The translations under genes were made by a program, and so were the position numbers. DNA of 64,000 bases from Desulfovibrio legallii (GTDB lineage Bacteria > Desulfobacterota > Desulfovibrionia > Desulfovibrionales > Desulfovibrionaceae). The stretch lies in the NCBI RefSeq assembly GCF_900102485.1, contig NZ_FNBX01000001.1:1-64000 (forward strand). The letters run 5' to 3'. The notes under the pieces were generated by a model that had not been told where the DNA came from, ran no database searches, and saw nothing but the letters and a program-made list of their open reading frames with translations. How positions within the stretch are numbered: position 1 is the first letter of the stretch; every line of letters starts with the position of its first letter. Below, piece after piece: positions 1-8,167 of this stretch.

Positions 1-172
1 TAACCCGCTCGAAAGGCTGAATCGTGAAATTCGGCGGCGAACGCGGGTGGTGGGGAGCTTTCCCGATGGGCACGCGGCCTTAATGCTGGTAGCGGCCCGG
101 CTGCGCTATATGGCGGGCCAGAAATGGGGCACACAGCGGTATCTGTGCATGTCCAGGGAGGAAGCAGAATAG
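1..172 (+). CDS. IS256-family (mutator-type) transposase, C-terminal fragment
   Basis: An open frame enters from the left edge (first full codon at base 2) and stops at TAG 170-172, giving 57 residues. It contains NPLERLNREIRRRTRVVG, SFPDG, AALMLVAARLRYM and a KWGTQRYL segment, the usual C-terminal signature of IS256-family DDE transposases. Only the last seventh or so of a roughly 400-residue protein is visible, so whether the element is intact cannot be told. The downstream 140 bases up to about 313 hold no gene and appear to be the right end of the element. Confidence 0.85.
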   Translation, partial: NPLERLNREIRRRTRVVGSFPDGHAALMLVAARLRYMAGQKWGTQRYLCMSREEAE

Positions 173-313
173 CGTCGGCGCTGTCACGGCCCTTGCAGCC
201 GCGGCATCTTTGAATGTACCGCTCGCAAGGCCCGCGCCAGCGCCTTAAGGCAGACCCAAAAATCCTGACCACGCGGGCCGCTACGAAATGTGCGAAAAAT
301 TCTGGACACTACC
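1..313 (+). mobile_element. Right end of an IS256-family insertion sequence
   Basis: The transposase C-terminus ends at 172. At about 293-313 the sequence reads GAAAAATTCTGGACACTACC, which resembles the terminal inverted repeats of IS256-family elements as I remember them. Immediately beyond it the minus strand carries a well-formed start of a secreted protein (ATG at 381). The exact end is inferred. The left end and the target-site duplication lie outside the window, so neither could be checked. Confidence 0.6.
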
Positions 314-381
314 GCGGCCTGCGCGACGGCCAGGGGCAGCCACACGCTCAGCGCCAGGACGGACACGAATTTTCGCAGCAT
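310..381 (-). pseudogene. Secreted-protein gene truncated by the insertion sequence (signal peptide only)
   Basis: Minus-strand ATG at 379-381 is preceded at 8 bases by GGGAG, a good ribosome binding site. The first 24 codons give a signal peptide, MLRKFVSVLALSVWLPLAVA followed by QAA. The frame then runs into the insertion-sequence end (about 310) and stops at 184 after unrelated residues. It starts 82 bases after ybhR in the same direction, so it was probably the last gene of the exporter operon. An outer-membrane factor of the TolC type is the obvious candidate for a secreted partner there, but nothing of the mature protein remains to prove it. Confidence 0.6.
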
Positions 382-463
382 GAAGGGTTCTCCCAGGCCC
401 GGCGGCGACGCCGCGCGCCTCCCCGGCCGATTAAAGGTTGCGGATCGGAACGGCCCGGGGCCG

Positions 464-1606
464 CTATGTCCGCCGTTTGAACATGCGCACAGCTACAGCC
501 ACGGCCACAACGCTGATCAGGATAATCTTGCCAAGGTGCGCCAGGGCGGCAAGGGCCGTAATATCCTTGAGGAACACCCCCTGAACGATGGCGGTAAAGT
601 GGCGCATGGGGTTGAGCTGGCTTGCGTACTGCAGGAACACGGGCATGTTGTTAATGGGCGTGACCGCGCCGGAAATGAGAATGCAGGGCACGCCCACGGT
701 AAAAGCCCCCAGGAAGGCCTGCTGCTGCGTGGCTGAAAGGGAGGAAACCATGAGCCCCATGCCGCCGGAGGCCACGGCAAAGGCCAGCATGCCGATGTAG
801 AGCAGGACCAGGGAGCCCGTGAAGGGCACGCCGAAACCCAAAACGGAAATGCCCAGGAAGATGGTGCCGTGGGCCAGGCCCACCAGGCAGCCGGGCACCA
901 GCTTGGCCAGGGCGATTTCCGTGGCGGTGGCGGGCGAAACCAGGAGCTGGTCAAAGGTGCCCACCTCCCGCTCCCGGGCCACGGAAAGGCCCGTGACCAC
1001 CAGGCCCAACATAAAGCTCAGCATGCCGATGAGGTTAGGCAGAAAAAACCACTGAAATTCCAGATTGGGGTTGAACCAGCAGCGCACGCGCACGTCCAGA
1101 TCCGGCACGGCGGCCGCACGCGCCTGCAGGCCCAGGGGCGTATCCAGGGCCACGGGCCGCAGCAGGTTTTCCAGATAATAGGCCGCAATCTGCGCCGCGT
1201 TGGAACGGCGGCCGTCCAGAATGGCCTGCACCACGGCCGGTTCGCCCTTCTCTATGCGGCGGGAAAACTCCTGATCAAAAACCAGGACAAAAAGGGCCTC
1301 CTGCCGCTCCATGACCGGACGGATGCGCGCCTCGTTTTCCAAAAAAACCACGCTGCGGAAGGTGGGCGCGCCCTGGATGCGCCGGACAATCTCACGGCTC
1401 CAGCGGCCGCTGTCGTGGTTAAGCACGGCCACGTCCACATTGCGCACTTCCAGGGTGGCGGCCCAGCCGAAGGCCACAATCTGCAAAAGGGGCGGCACAA
1501 TGATAAGCGTGCGCGAGACCCGGTTGCAAAAAAGCACCAGGAGCTCCTTGCGCACAATGGTGAGCATGCGCCGCCAGTTGCATCGGGGAAAGGAAAAGGC
1601 CGCCAT
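464..1606 (-). CDS. ybhR: ABC-2 type exporter permease, YbhR-like
   Basis: 380 residues, typical for the family. Inner-membrane half of an ABC-2 exporter: one N-terminal membrane segment (IIVPPLLQIVAFGWAATLEV), a large periplasmic loop, then about five membrane segments in the C-terminal half (SFMLGLVVTGLSV, ISVLGFGVPF, VGVPCILISG). The N-terminus, with TIVRKELL and AATLEVRNVDVAV, resembles E. coli YbhR. The ATG at 1606 follows the stop of the upstream permease by one base, so the two are translationally coupled; a second in-frame ATG lies at 1567. The substrate is unknown; E. coli YbhFSR has been linked to cation and drug efflux. Confidence 0.85.
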   Translation of the reverse strand: MAAFSFPRCNWRRMLTIVRKELLVLFCNRVSRTLIIVPPLLQIVAFGWAATLEVRNVDVAVLNHDSGRWSREIVRRIQGAPTFRSVVFLENEARIRPVMERQEALFVLVFDQEFSRRIEKGEPAVVQAILDGRRSNAAQIAAYYLENLLRPVALDTPLGLQARAAAVPDLDVRVRCWFNPNLEFQWFFLPNLIGMLSFMLGLVVTGLSVAREREVGTFDQLLVSPATATEIALAKLVPGCLVGLAHGTIFLGISVLGFGVPFTGSLVLLYIGMLAFAVASGGMGLMVSSLSATQQQAFLGAFTVGVPCILISGAVTPINNMPVFLQYASQLNPMRHFTAIVQGVFLKDITALAALAHLGKIILISVVAVAVAVRMFKRRT

Positions 1607-1607
1607 C

Positions 1608-2804
1608 TCACACGTCCAGGCGTTTGACCAGATTTTTGTAGACCAGCCCAAGCAGCACGGCGGCCAGCAGCCCCATGAAGGCCAGGCTGGGCAGAAAAAC
1701 GTCCCATACGTCGCCGGTAAGAAAAAGCGTGCGCAGGCAGGTGTTGAAATAGCTTACGGGCAGCAGCCTGGTCAGAACGCGCAGGGCCAGGGGCATGCTG
1801 TTGATGTCAAAAACAAAACCGGAGAGCAGCAGGGCCGGCAAAAAGCCGGAAAACAACCCGGCCTCGGCGGCCACCAGCTGGCCGCGCAAGGTGACGGAGA
1901 TAAACAATCCCTGCCCCAGGGCGCTGCACATGAAGACAGAGGAAAGCAGCAGCAGCGCAGCCACAGAACCACGAAAAGGCACGGCGAACAAGGTCACCGC
2001 CGCCACGGCGCAGAGGGCCATGCTGAACATGCCCATGCAAAAATAGGGGATGAGCTTGCCCAGCAAAAGCTGCATGCGGCTCACAGGGGTGGCGAACATG
2101 GCCTCCATAGTGCCGCGCTCCCACTCTCGGGCAAAAACCAGAGAAGTCAGCAGAGTACCAATGAGGGTCATGATGACCGTGATGGCCCCGGGCACCAGAA
2201 ACTGCACGCTCTTGGCAGCGGGATTGTACCAGAAGCGCGGCTCCAGGCTGATGGGCGCCACCGTGCCGCCGTTGTGCAGGGCGGCGGTCTGCCAGGCCGT
2301 GATCAGGCCCTGGCTGTAGCTCTGGATGTACTGGGCGGTATTGGGCTCCGTGCCGTCCACCAGCACCTGCAGCGCGCCCGTGCCGCCGCGCTCCAGGGCG
2401 GCGTCGAAATCCTGGCGGATAACCAGCACCCCCTGCACCACGGAATCGCGCATGTATTCCGCGGCCGTGTCCATATCCCCCACCGGGCGGGTGGCAAACC
2501 AGGGGGAGTGCGCAAAATCCGCCGCCAGACTGAGGGCGTAGCGGCCGCCGCTCTGATCCAGCACGGCCAGACGCAGCACGCCCGCGTCCAGGGTGATGCC
2601 GTAGCCGAAGAGCAGCAGAAAGATAAAGGGCAGCACCCCGGCCACCAGATAGGAGGAGGGATCCCGCACAATCTGCTGGAATTCCTTGCCCACCAGGGCC
2701 AGAAGCTGCTGCAGCCAGAGGGCGTTTTTCACGGCTTCCGCCCCGCCTGCCGCAGCCCGGCGCGCCGCGCGCCCGTGGCGCTCATTGGGGATGCTCCTTA
2801 TCAT
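1608..2804 (-). CDS. ybhS: ABC-2 type exporter permease, YbhS-like
   Basis: About 398 residues. Second inner-membrane subunit of the exporter. The N-terminal stretch KEFQQIVRDPSSYLVAGVLP and GYGITLD closely follows the YbhS family; a periplasmic domain (about 60-190) is followed by five hydrophobic segments. The start is uncertain: the frame overlaps the end of the upstream ATPase gene and offers TTG at 2813, ATG at 2804 and a GTG about 75 bases further in (before KNALWLQQ). I chose the first ATG. It is sandwiched without gaps between ybhF and ybhR and pairs with YbhR as a heterodimeric channel. Confidence 0.85.
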   Translation of the reverse strand: MIRSIPNERHGRAARRAAAGGAEAVKNALWLQQLLALVGKEFQQIVRDPSSYLVAGVLPFIFLLLFGYGITLDAGVLRLAVLDQSGGRYALSLAADFAHSPWFATRPVGDMDTAAEYMRDSVVQGVLVIRQDFDAALERGGTGALQVLVDGTEPNTAQYIQSYSQGLITAWQTAALHNGGTVAPISLEPRFWYNPAAKSVQFLVPGAITVIMTLIGTLLTSLVFAREWERGTMEAMFATPVSRMQLLLGKLIPYFCMGMFSMALCAVAAVTLFAVPFRGSVAALLLLSSVFMCSALGQGLFISVTLRGQLVAAEAGLFSGFLPALLLSGFVFDINSMPLALRVLTRLLPVSYFNTCLRTLFLTGDVWDVFLPSLAFMGLLAAVLLGLVYKNLVKRLDV

Positions 2805-4659
2805 AGCGCTCAATATGGGCGATAAAGGCTTCCTCCAGGGTGGGATCCACGAGGCCGGGGCAGGAGGCTTTGAGCGCGTCCGGCGTGCCCATGGTGATCA
2901 TGGCCCCCCGGTAGATAAGGGCGATGCGATCGCAGTATTCGGCCTCCTCCATAAAGTGGGTGGTCACCAGCACGGCGGCTCCGGCAGCGGTCATGGCCGT
3001 GATGTGCTTCCAGAAATCGCGGCGGGTGCGCGCGTCCACGCCGGAGGTGGGTTCGTCCAGAAAGAGCACCGGCGGCTGGTGCAGGGTGGCGCAGAGCAAG
3101 GCCAGGCGTTGCTTCTGCCCCAAGGGCAGCGCGCCCGTGCGGCTGTGCAGGTAGTCCTCCAGCTCCAGGGCGCGGGCCAGCGCGGGCAGCAGGGCGTTGC
3201 GCCGTTCCCGGTCAAGGCCGTACAGCTCCGCAAAAATTTTGATGTTTTCCGCCACGGGGATGTCCGGGTAAAGGGAAAACTTCTGGGCCATGTAACCCAG
3301 GCGTGAACGGGCCGCGCTGCCGGCGGCAAGCAGGTCCACCCCGTCCACGGCGCAGTCCCCGGAAGTGGGGCGCGAAAGCCCGCAGAGCATGCGGAAGGTG
3401 GTGGATTTGCCCGCGCCGTTGGGCCCCAGCAGACCGAAAATCTCGCCCGCGCGCACGTCAAAGGTAATGTCCCGCGCGGCTACAAAGCTGCCGAAGCGCT
3501 TGGTCAGATGGCGGGCGGCAATGCGCGGCGCAGCCTCCCCCACGGATACGGCGGCGGCCCCGGAAAGCGCAGCGGCCCCGCCCGCAGGGCGCGCCCCCGC
3601 CTGCGCGACATCTTCCCACGGCCGCGCGTAGGGCGAAGGCTGCTGGCTGATGCCGCCCAGGGCGCTCATATAGGCGTCCTCCAGGCGCGGGGGCGCGGGC
3701 TCGCCGCCCTGGGCCAGCACGGCCGCCCGCAGATCCGGCGGCGCGTCGGCGGCCAGCACCAGACGCAGGCGGCTGCCCTGGATGAGGGCGTCCTCCACGC
3801 CGGGGCGCATGCTCCAGTCCGCCAGGGACGTGCGGTGCAGGCCCGGCGGCGTCTGAAGCAGAAAAACCCGCCCGGCGGCCTGGGCGGTAAGCTCCTCCGG
3901 CGGCCCGGCATAGAGCACGGCGCCCCGGTCCAGCATGATGACTGCAGGACAGCGCGCGGCTTCGTCCAGATAGGCTGTGGACCAGACCACGGTCATGCCG
4001 TCGCGGCTCAGATCCTGCACCATGCGCCAGAGCTCCCGGCGGGACTGCGGGTCCACGCCCACGCCGGGTTCGTCCAGCAGAAGCAGACGCGGCGCGCCCA
4101 GCAGGGCGCAGGCGATGCCCAGCTTCTGCTTCATGCCGCCGGAAAGCCGCCCGGCCAGCCGCTCCGTAAAAGGAGCCAGTGACGTAAAGTCCAGCAATTT
4201 GCCAAAGAGCGCCTCCCGCGCCGCGCCGGTAAGGCCGCGCAGGCTGGCGTGCAGGCGCAGGTTGGCCAGCACGGAAATATCCTCGTACAGCCCAAAGCGC
4301 TGGGGCATGTAGCCGATGCTGTTGGGGCGGGCCCGCAGCAGGGCCTGCGGCTCCTGACCAAAAATCCGCACGGTTCCTGCCGTAGGCTGCATGAGCCCGG
4401 CCAGGATGCGCATAAGGGTGGTCTTGCCCGCCGCATCCGGCCCCACCAGGCCCATAATGCGCCCGGCGGGCACGACGGCGCTGATCTGGTCCAGCGCGGT
4501 GACGGCGCGGCGGCCCCGGCCGAAGCGCATGGTCAGCCCTTCAAGGCGCACGGCCGGCCCGGCGGGGACGGCCGCCGCTTCCGCGGACGCGGGGCGGGGC
4601 TCCGCCTCCCCGGCGGGAGTGGCGTCCGTCGGCGGCCTTTGCAGGTTCACGGCCGTCAT
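2782..4659 (-). CDS. ybhF: ABC exporter ATPase with two fused nucleotide-binding domains, YbhF-like
   Basis: 625 residues with tandem ABC domains, as in YbhF. Domain 1: Walker A GPDAAGKTT, signature LSGGMKQKLG, Walker B LLLLDEPGVGVDP. Domain 2: Walker A GPNGAGKSTT, Walker B VLFLDEPTSGVD, and a degenerate signature LPLGQKQRL in place of LSGGQ. A roughly 60-residue Pro/Ala-rich linker joins them. The N-terminus also has an Ala/Pro-rich extension of about 35 residues. Its ATG overlaps the ybhG stop (ATGA, 4656-4659). It powers the YbhS-YbhR channel. Confidence 0.9.
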   Translation of the reverse strand: MTAVNLQRPPTDATPAGEAEPRPASAEAAAVPAGPAVRLEGLTMRFGRGRRAVTALDQISAVVPAGRIMGLVGPDAAGKTTLMRILAGLMQPTAGTVRIFGQEPQALLRARPNSIGYMPQRFGLYEDISVLANLRLHASLRGLTGAAREALFGKLLDFTSLAPFTERLAGRLSGGMKQKLGIACALLGAPRLLLLDEPGVGVDPQSRRELWRMVQDLSRDGMTVVWSTAYLDEAARCPAVIMLDRGAVLYAGPPEELTAQAAGRVFLLQTPPGLHRTSLADWSMRPGVEDALIQGSRLRLVLAADAPPDLRAAVLAQGGEPAPPRLEDAYMSALGGISQQPSPYARPWEDVAQAGARPAGGAAALSGAAAVSVGEAAPRIAARHLTKRFGSFVAARDITFDVRAGEIFGLLGPNGAGKSTTFRMLCGLSRPTSGDCAVDGVDLLAAGSAARSRLGYMAQKFSLYPDIPVAENIKIFAELYGLDRERRNALLPALARALELEDYLHSRTGALPLGQKQRLALLCATLHQPPVLFLDEPTSGVDARTRRDFWKHITAMTAAGAAVLVTTHFMEEAEYCDRIALIYRGAMITMGTPDALKASCPGLVDPTLEEAFIAHIERYDKEHPQ

Positions 4660-5657
4660 GGCGCTGGGCTTTCCTCCAGCACCAGGGTCACGGGCATGCC
4701 CTGGCGCATGACGTTTTCCGGGTCTTCGGCCTGCACCCGCAGCCGATAGACCAGAGCCGTGCGCACCTCCCGCGTCTCCACAGTTTTGGGCGTGAACTCC
4801 GCCGTGGGGGCAATAAAGCCCACCCGGCCGGCAAAAGCCTTGCCCGGCGCGGCGTCCACAAAAATCTTCACGCGCATGCCCGGCTTAACGCGCCCCAGGT
4901 TGGGTTCGTCCACATAAGCGCGCAGCCATACGGGATCTGTGAGCGTAAGGGTATACACGGTCTGCCCGGCCTGCACGATGGCCCCGGCCTCCCGGGCGCG
5001 GGTGAGGATAATGCCCTTTTGCGGGGCCGCCAGCGCCGCGTCGCGCAGCTGGATTTCCGCGTGCTCCAAGGCGGCGGCCGCCGCGGCCACCGCCGCCTTC
5101 TGGGCCAGCACGTCCTCTTCGCGGTAGCCGGAAAGAAGCATATCCAGCTGATCCTGGGCCGAACGCAGCCGGGCGCGGGCCTGTTTGTCTTCGGCGCGGG
5201 CGTTGTCCAACTCCTTCTGGGAAATGGCGTTGGCCGCGCGCATGGCCGCCACGCGCTTCAGGTTGATGGCGGCATTGTCGGCCACGGCTGTGGCCGCGCT
5301 GACCTCCGCCCTGGCCTGGGCAATTTCCTCCACCCGGTAGCCGCGCTCCAGCCGCGCCAGGGCAGCCCGCTGCTGGGCCAGCACGGCGGCGGCCTGGTCC
5401 CGCTGCTGGGTGAGCAGATCCGCGTCCAGCCGCGCCAGGATCTGCCCCGGCTGCACGGCGTCGCCTTCGTCCGCCAGCACGGCCGCCATGCGCCCGCCCA
5501 CGCGGAAGGCCAGATCCACCTGGCGGATATCCACATTGCCGTAGAGGGTCAGCGGACCCTGCTGGCGCTGGTCCCACCAGCGCCACAGCAAAAAGGCCGC
5601 CGCCAGAAGGACGGCCCCCACGGCCGCAAGGCCGACTATTTTACGGGAAACAGCCAT
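4656..5657 (-). CDS. ybhG: HlyD/membrane-fusion protein of the exporter, YbhG-like
   Basis: 333 residues. Periplasmic adaptor anchored by one N-terminal membrane segment (about residues 7-24, rich in Ala/Leu), followed by LTLYGNVDIRQVDLAFRVGG, a long helical hairpin (about 70-200, two alpha-helical coiled arms) and a lipoyl/beta-barrel end with AEFTPKTVET and VMRQGMPVTL. These blocks match E. coli YbhG. The open frame continues upstream to 6005, but ATG 5655-5657 has a strong GGGGAGG 5 bases before it and starts at the membrane anchor, so the longer form is rejected. First gene of the ybhGFSR operon. Confidence 0.9.
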   Translation of the reverse strand: MAVSRKIVGLAAVGAVLLAAAFLLWRWWDQRQQGPLTLYGNVDIRQVDLAFRVGGRMAAVLADEGDAVQPGQILARLDADLLTQQRDQAAAVLAQQRAALARLERGYRVEEIAQARAEVSAATAVADNAAINLKRVAAMRAANAISQKELDNARAEDKQARARLRSAQDQLDMLLSGYREEDVLAQKAAVAAAAAALEHAEIQLRDAALAAPQKGIILTRAREAGAIVQAGQTVYTLTLTDPVWLRAYVDEPNLGRVKPGMRVKIFVDAAPGKAFAGRVGFIAPTAEFTPKTVETREVRTALVYRLRVQAEDPENVMRQGMPVTLVLEESPAP

Positions 5658-5692
5658 ACGCCTCCCCCGCCCCGCCGCCGGGGCGGTTTGCG

Positions 5693-5778
5693 CCGCTGCG
5701 GCGCGGATGCGGCCGGAAACACACAAAGGCACGCCCGTCACCGCCAGTATCACCGCTGCGGCGCGGATGCGGCCGGAA
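5693..5778. repeat. 26-bp perfect direct repeat, period 60
   Basis: Bases 5693-5718 and 5753-5778 are identical (core GCGGCGCGGATGCGGCCGGA) and lie exactly 60 bases apart. They sit in the promoter/leader region of ybhG, between the ybhG start at 5657 and the eutC terminator. They could be paired regulator sites or a small duplication. Confidence 0.7.
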
Positions 5779-5860
5779 GCCGCGGCCCCAGGGAGGGAGC
5801 CCTGAGGAGGGACGCCCGCCTGGCTGGACGGCAGCCGCTGCGCCCCGGCGCGCCGGACAG

Positions 5861-5894
5861 AAAAAACCCGGCCATACGGGGAGCATAGCCGGGT
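5861..5894 (-). terminator. Intrinsic terminator after eutC
   Basis: On the minus strand ACCCGGC pairs with GCCGGGT across a 15-base loop, followed directly by TTTTTT. It lies about 60 bases past the eutC stop and closes the dct-eut operon. Confidence 0.75.
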
Positions 5895-5952
5895 GCAGAG
5901 GGCTTGTCCAGCGCGCGTCAGCCGCGGAAAGCCAGGAACAGGAAGGGGGCGC

Positions 5953-6792
5953 TCAGGCTTTCTGCGGCGGGCCGCCCGGCGCAAGCGCGCCGTACTGCGG
6001 CGCAAAGGGAAGGTAGTTTGACGGCATGTCGTCCTTGAGATTTACGCCGGTAAAGCCGCGCGTAAAGGCCCCCTGCACCAGGTAGCAGAGCTTGCGCACG
6101 CCTTCCTCCAGGCTCAGGCCGCCGGGCCGCACGTTGGAAATGCAGTTGCGGGCCTCGTCCGTACAGCCGGGAAAAGGGGCATAGGTCAGGTATACGCCCA
6201 GCGAATTGGGGGAGCTTAAGCCGGGGCGCTCCCCAATAAGGATGACCGTCAGGCGAGCCTGCAGCAAGGAGGCCACCTCGTCGGCCACGGCCACCCGCCC
6301 GTAGCGCACCAGGGCCACGGGCGCGGCGCTCAGGCCAGCAGCGCGGACGCGCTCCAGAAAGGCCACGGCAAAGGGGGCGGCGTTTTCGTGCACGGCGCGG
6401 GCCGAAAGCCCGTCGCTTATGACCAGGCTCACATCCGCCCCGGCCGCGCCGGGCGTGGCCGCAAGCCGCCGCAGTTCTTCGCGGGCGGCCTCGCTCAGGC
6501 GGCGGCCTTTGTCCGGCCTGGTCAGAAATTCCTCTTTGTCCCGGGCGGCGCTGGTCAGCTCCAGGCACTGCAGCCCGACGGCCTCCAGTTCAGCCCGCAC
6601 GGCAGCCGCATCAAAGGGGGTGAGCACCGCGTCCCTGGCCTGGGCGTGGGCCAGGCGAAAGCGCAGCCACTGGTCGTGGGGCAGGCTTACCCCGCAGCGG
6701 CCCAGGGCAATGCGGGCGTCCGTATAACCGCGCAGTTCGGCCCAGGGGTCGGCAGCAACCACCGGGGCCTTGGGGGCGGGCTGTGGCGTCAT
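5953..6792 (-). CDS. eutC: Ethanolamine ammonia-lyase small subunit
   Basis: 279 residues, the usual EutC length. With EutB it forms the adenosylcobalamin-dependent enzyme that splits ethanolamine into acetaldehyde and ammonia. Family blocks: ALGRCGVSLP near residue 30, LVISDGLSARAVHENA about 145-160, LVGERPG-type segment (LIGERPGLSSPNSLGVYLTY about 205-225), and the conserved NCISNVRPGGL. ATG 6790-6792 has GGAGGAGG 7 bases upstream and follows the eutB stop by one base, so the upstream ATG at 6906 is rejected. Last gene of the operon. Confidence 0.95.
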   Translation of the reverse strand: MTPQPAPKAPVVAADPWAELRGYTDARIALGRCGVSLPHDQWLRFRLAHAQARDAVLTPFDAAAVRAELEAVGLQCLELTSAARDKEEFLTRPDKGRRLSEAAREELRRLAATPGAAGADVSLVISDGLSARAVHENAAPFAVAFLERVRAAGLSAAPVALVRYGRVAVADEVASLLQARLTVILIGERPGLSSPNSLGVYLTYAPFPGCTDEARNCISNVRPGGLSLEEGVRKLCYLVQGAFTRGFTGVNLKDDMPSNYLPFAPQYGALAPGGPPQKA

Positions 6793-6793
6793 T

Positions 6794-8158
6794 TCAGACC
6801 TCCTCCGCCGCGCGGACCTGCTTTTCCAGCGCCAGCAGGGCGTCGCCGGGGGGTAAAAGCTCCCCTTGCGGACCGTGGATGCCCATGCCCTCCAGCCAGG
6901 CCTCAAACTCCGGCGCAGGCCGCTTGTTCAGGAGCCTGCGCAGATAAGCGGCGTCATGAAAGGATGTGGACTGGTAGTTGAGCATGATGTCGTCCGCGCC
7001 GGGAATGCCCATGATGAAGTTGCAGCCCGCGGCGCCCAGCAGGGTCAGCAGGGCGTCCATGTCGTCCTGGTCGGCGTCGGCGTGGTTGGTGTAGCAGATG
7101 TCCACGCCCATGGGCAGGCCCAGGAGCTTGCCGCAGCAGTGGTCTTCCAGCCCGGCGCGGATGATCTGCTTGCCGTTGTGGAGGTATTCCGGCCCGATAA
7201 AGCCCACTACGGTGTTCACCAGCAGGGGCCGGTAGCGACGGGCCACGGCATAGGCGCGGCACTCCACGGTCTGCTGGTCCGCGCCGTAGTGCGCGTTGGC
7301 CGAAAGGGCGCTGCCCTGCCCCGTCTCAAAGTACATGACGTTGTCGCCCACCGTGCCGCGCCTGAGCTCCAGGGTAGCCTGCCAGGCTTCGTCCAGCAGG
7401 GTCAGATTGATGCCGAAGCTGGCGTTGGCCTTTTCCGTGCCCGCAATGGACTGGAAGCAGAGGTCCACGGGCACGCCCCGGTTGATGAGCTCCAGCGTAT
7501 TGGTCACATGGGTGAGCACGCAGCTCTGGGTAGGGATGGCGTAGCGCTGGATGAGCCCGTCCAGCAGATAGTTGAGGCGGGCGATGTTTTCCAGGCTGTC
7601 CGAGGCCGGGTTGATGCCGATGACCGCATCGCCAGAGCCGTAGTACAGGCCGTCGATGGTGGAGGCCAGAATGCCGCGGGCGTCGTCTGTGGGGTGGTTG
7701 GGCTGCAGCCGGGCCGAAAAATGCCCCGGCAGGCCGATGCTGTCCCGAAAGCGGGTGACCACCCGGCATTTGGAGGCCACCAGAATCAGATCCTGCAGAC
7801 GCATAAGTTTGCTGGCCGCGGCGACCATTTCCGGGGTCAGGCCGGGGGCCAGGGCCGCAAGGCTTGCGGCGTCGGCAGCTTCGGTGAGCAGCCAGTCGCG
7901 CAGATCCCCCACGGTGAAGGAACTGACCGGCGCAAAGGCCGCGGCGTCGTGGCCGTCCAGGATCAGGCGGGTGACCTCGTCTTCCTCGTAGGGCACGACG
8001 GGCTCTTCCAGGAAGCGCTTGAGGGGCACGTCGGCCAGGGCCATCTGGGCGCGCACGCGCTCTTCGTCATTGGCGGCGGCCACCCCGGCCAGGACGTCGC
8101 CCGAACGCAGGGGCGACGCCTTGGCCAGGAGATCACGCAGGGGCATGCGAGTGTCCAT
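6794..8158 (-). CDS. eutB: Ethanolamine ammonia-lyase large subunit
   Basis: 454 residues, full length for EutB, the TIM-barrel catalytic subunit that binds ethanolamine and the cobalamin cofactor with EutC. Recognisable blocks include SRDSIGLPGHFSARLQPNHP-like sequence about 138-157, GLYYGSGDAVIGINPASDS about 170-190, FETGQGSALSANAHYGADQQ about 275-295 and MGVDICYTNHADADQDDMD about 350-370. It is cotranscribed with TRAP genes upstream (dctM stop 9 bases before its start) rather than with microcompartment genes, none of which appear in the window. Confidence 0.96.
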   Translation of the reverse strand: MDTRMPLRDLLAKASPLRSGDVLAGVAAANDEERVRAQMALADVPLKRFLEEPVVPYEEDEVTRLILDGHDAAAFAPVSSFTVGDLRDWLLTEAADAASLAALAPGLTPEMVAAASKLMRLQDLILVASKCRVVTRFRDSIGLPGHFSARLQPNHPTDDARGILASTIDGLYYGSGDAVIGINPASDSLENIARLNYLLDGLIQRYAIPTQSCVLTHVTNTLELINRGVPVDLCFQSIAGTEKANASFGINLTLLDEAWQATLELRRGTVGDNVMYFETGQGSALSANAHYGADQQTVECRAYAVARRYRPLLVNTVVGFIGPEYLHNGKQIIRAGLEDHCCGKLLGLPMGVDICYTNHADADQDDMDALLTLLGAAGCNFIMGIPGADDIMLNYQSTSFHDAAYLRRLLNKRPAPEFEAWLEGMGIHGPQGELLPPGDALLALEKQVRAAEEV

Positions 8159-8167
8159 TCCCGCCGC

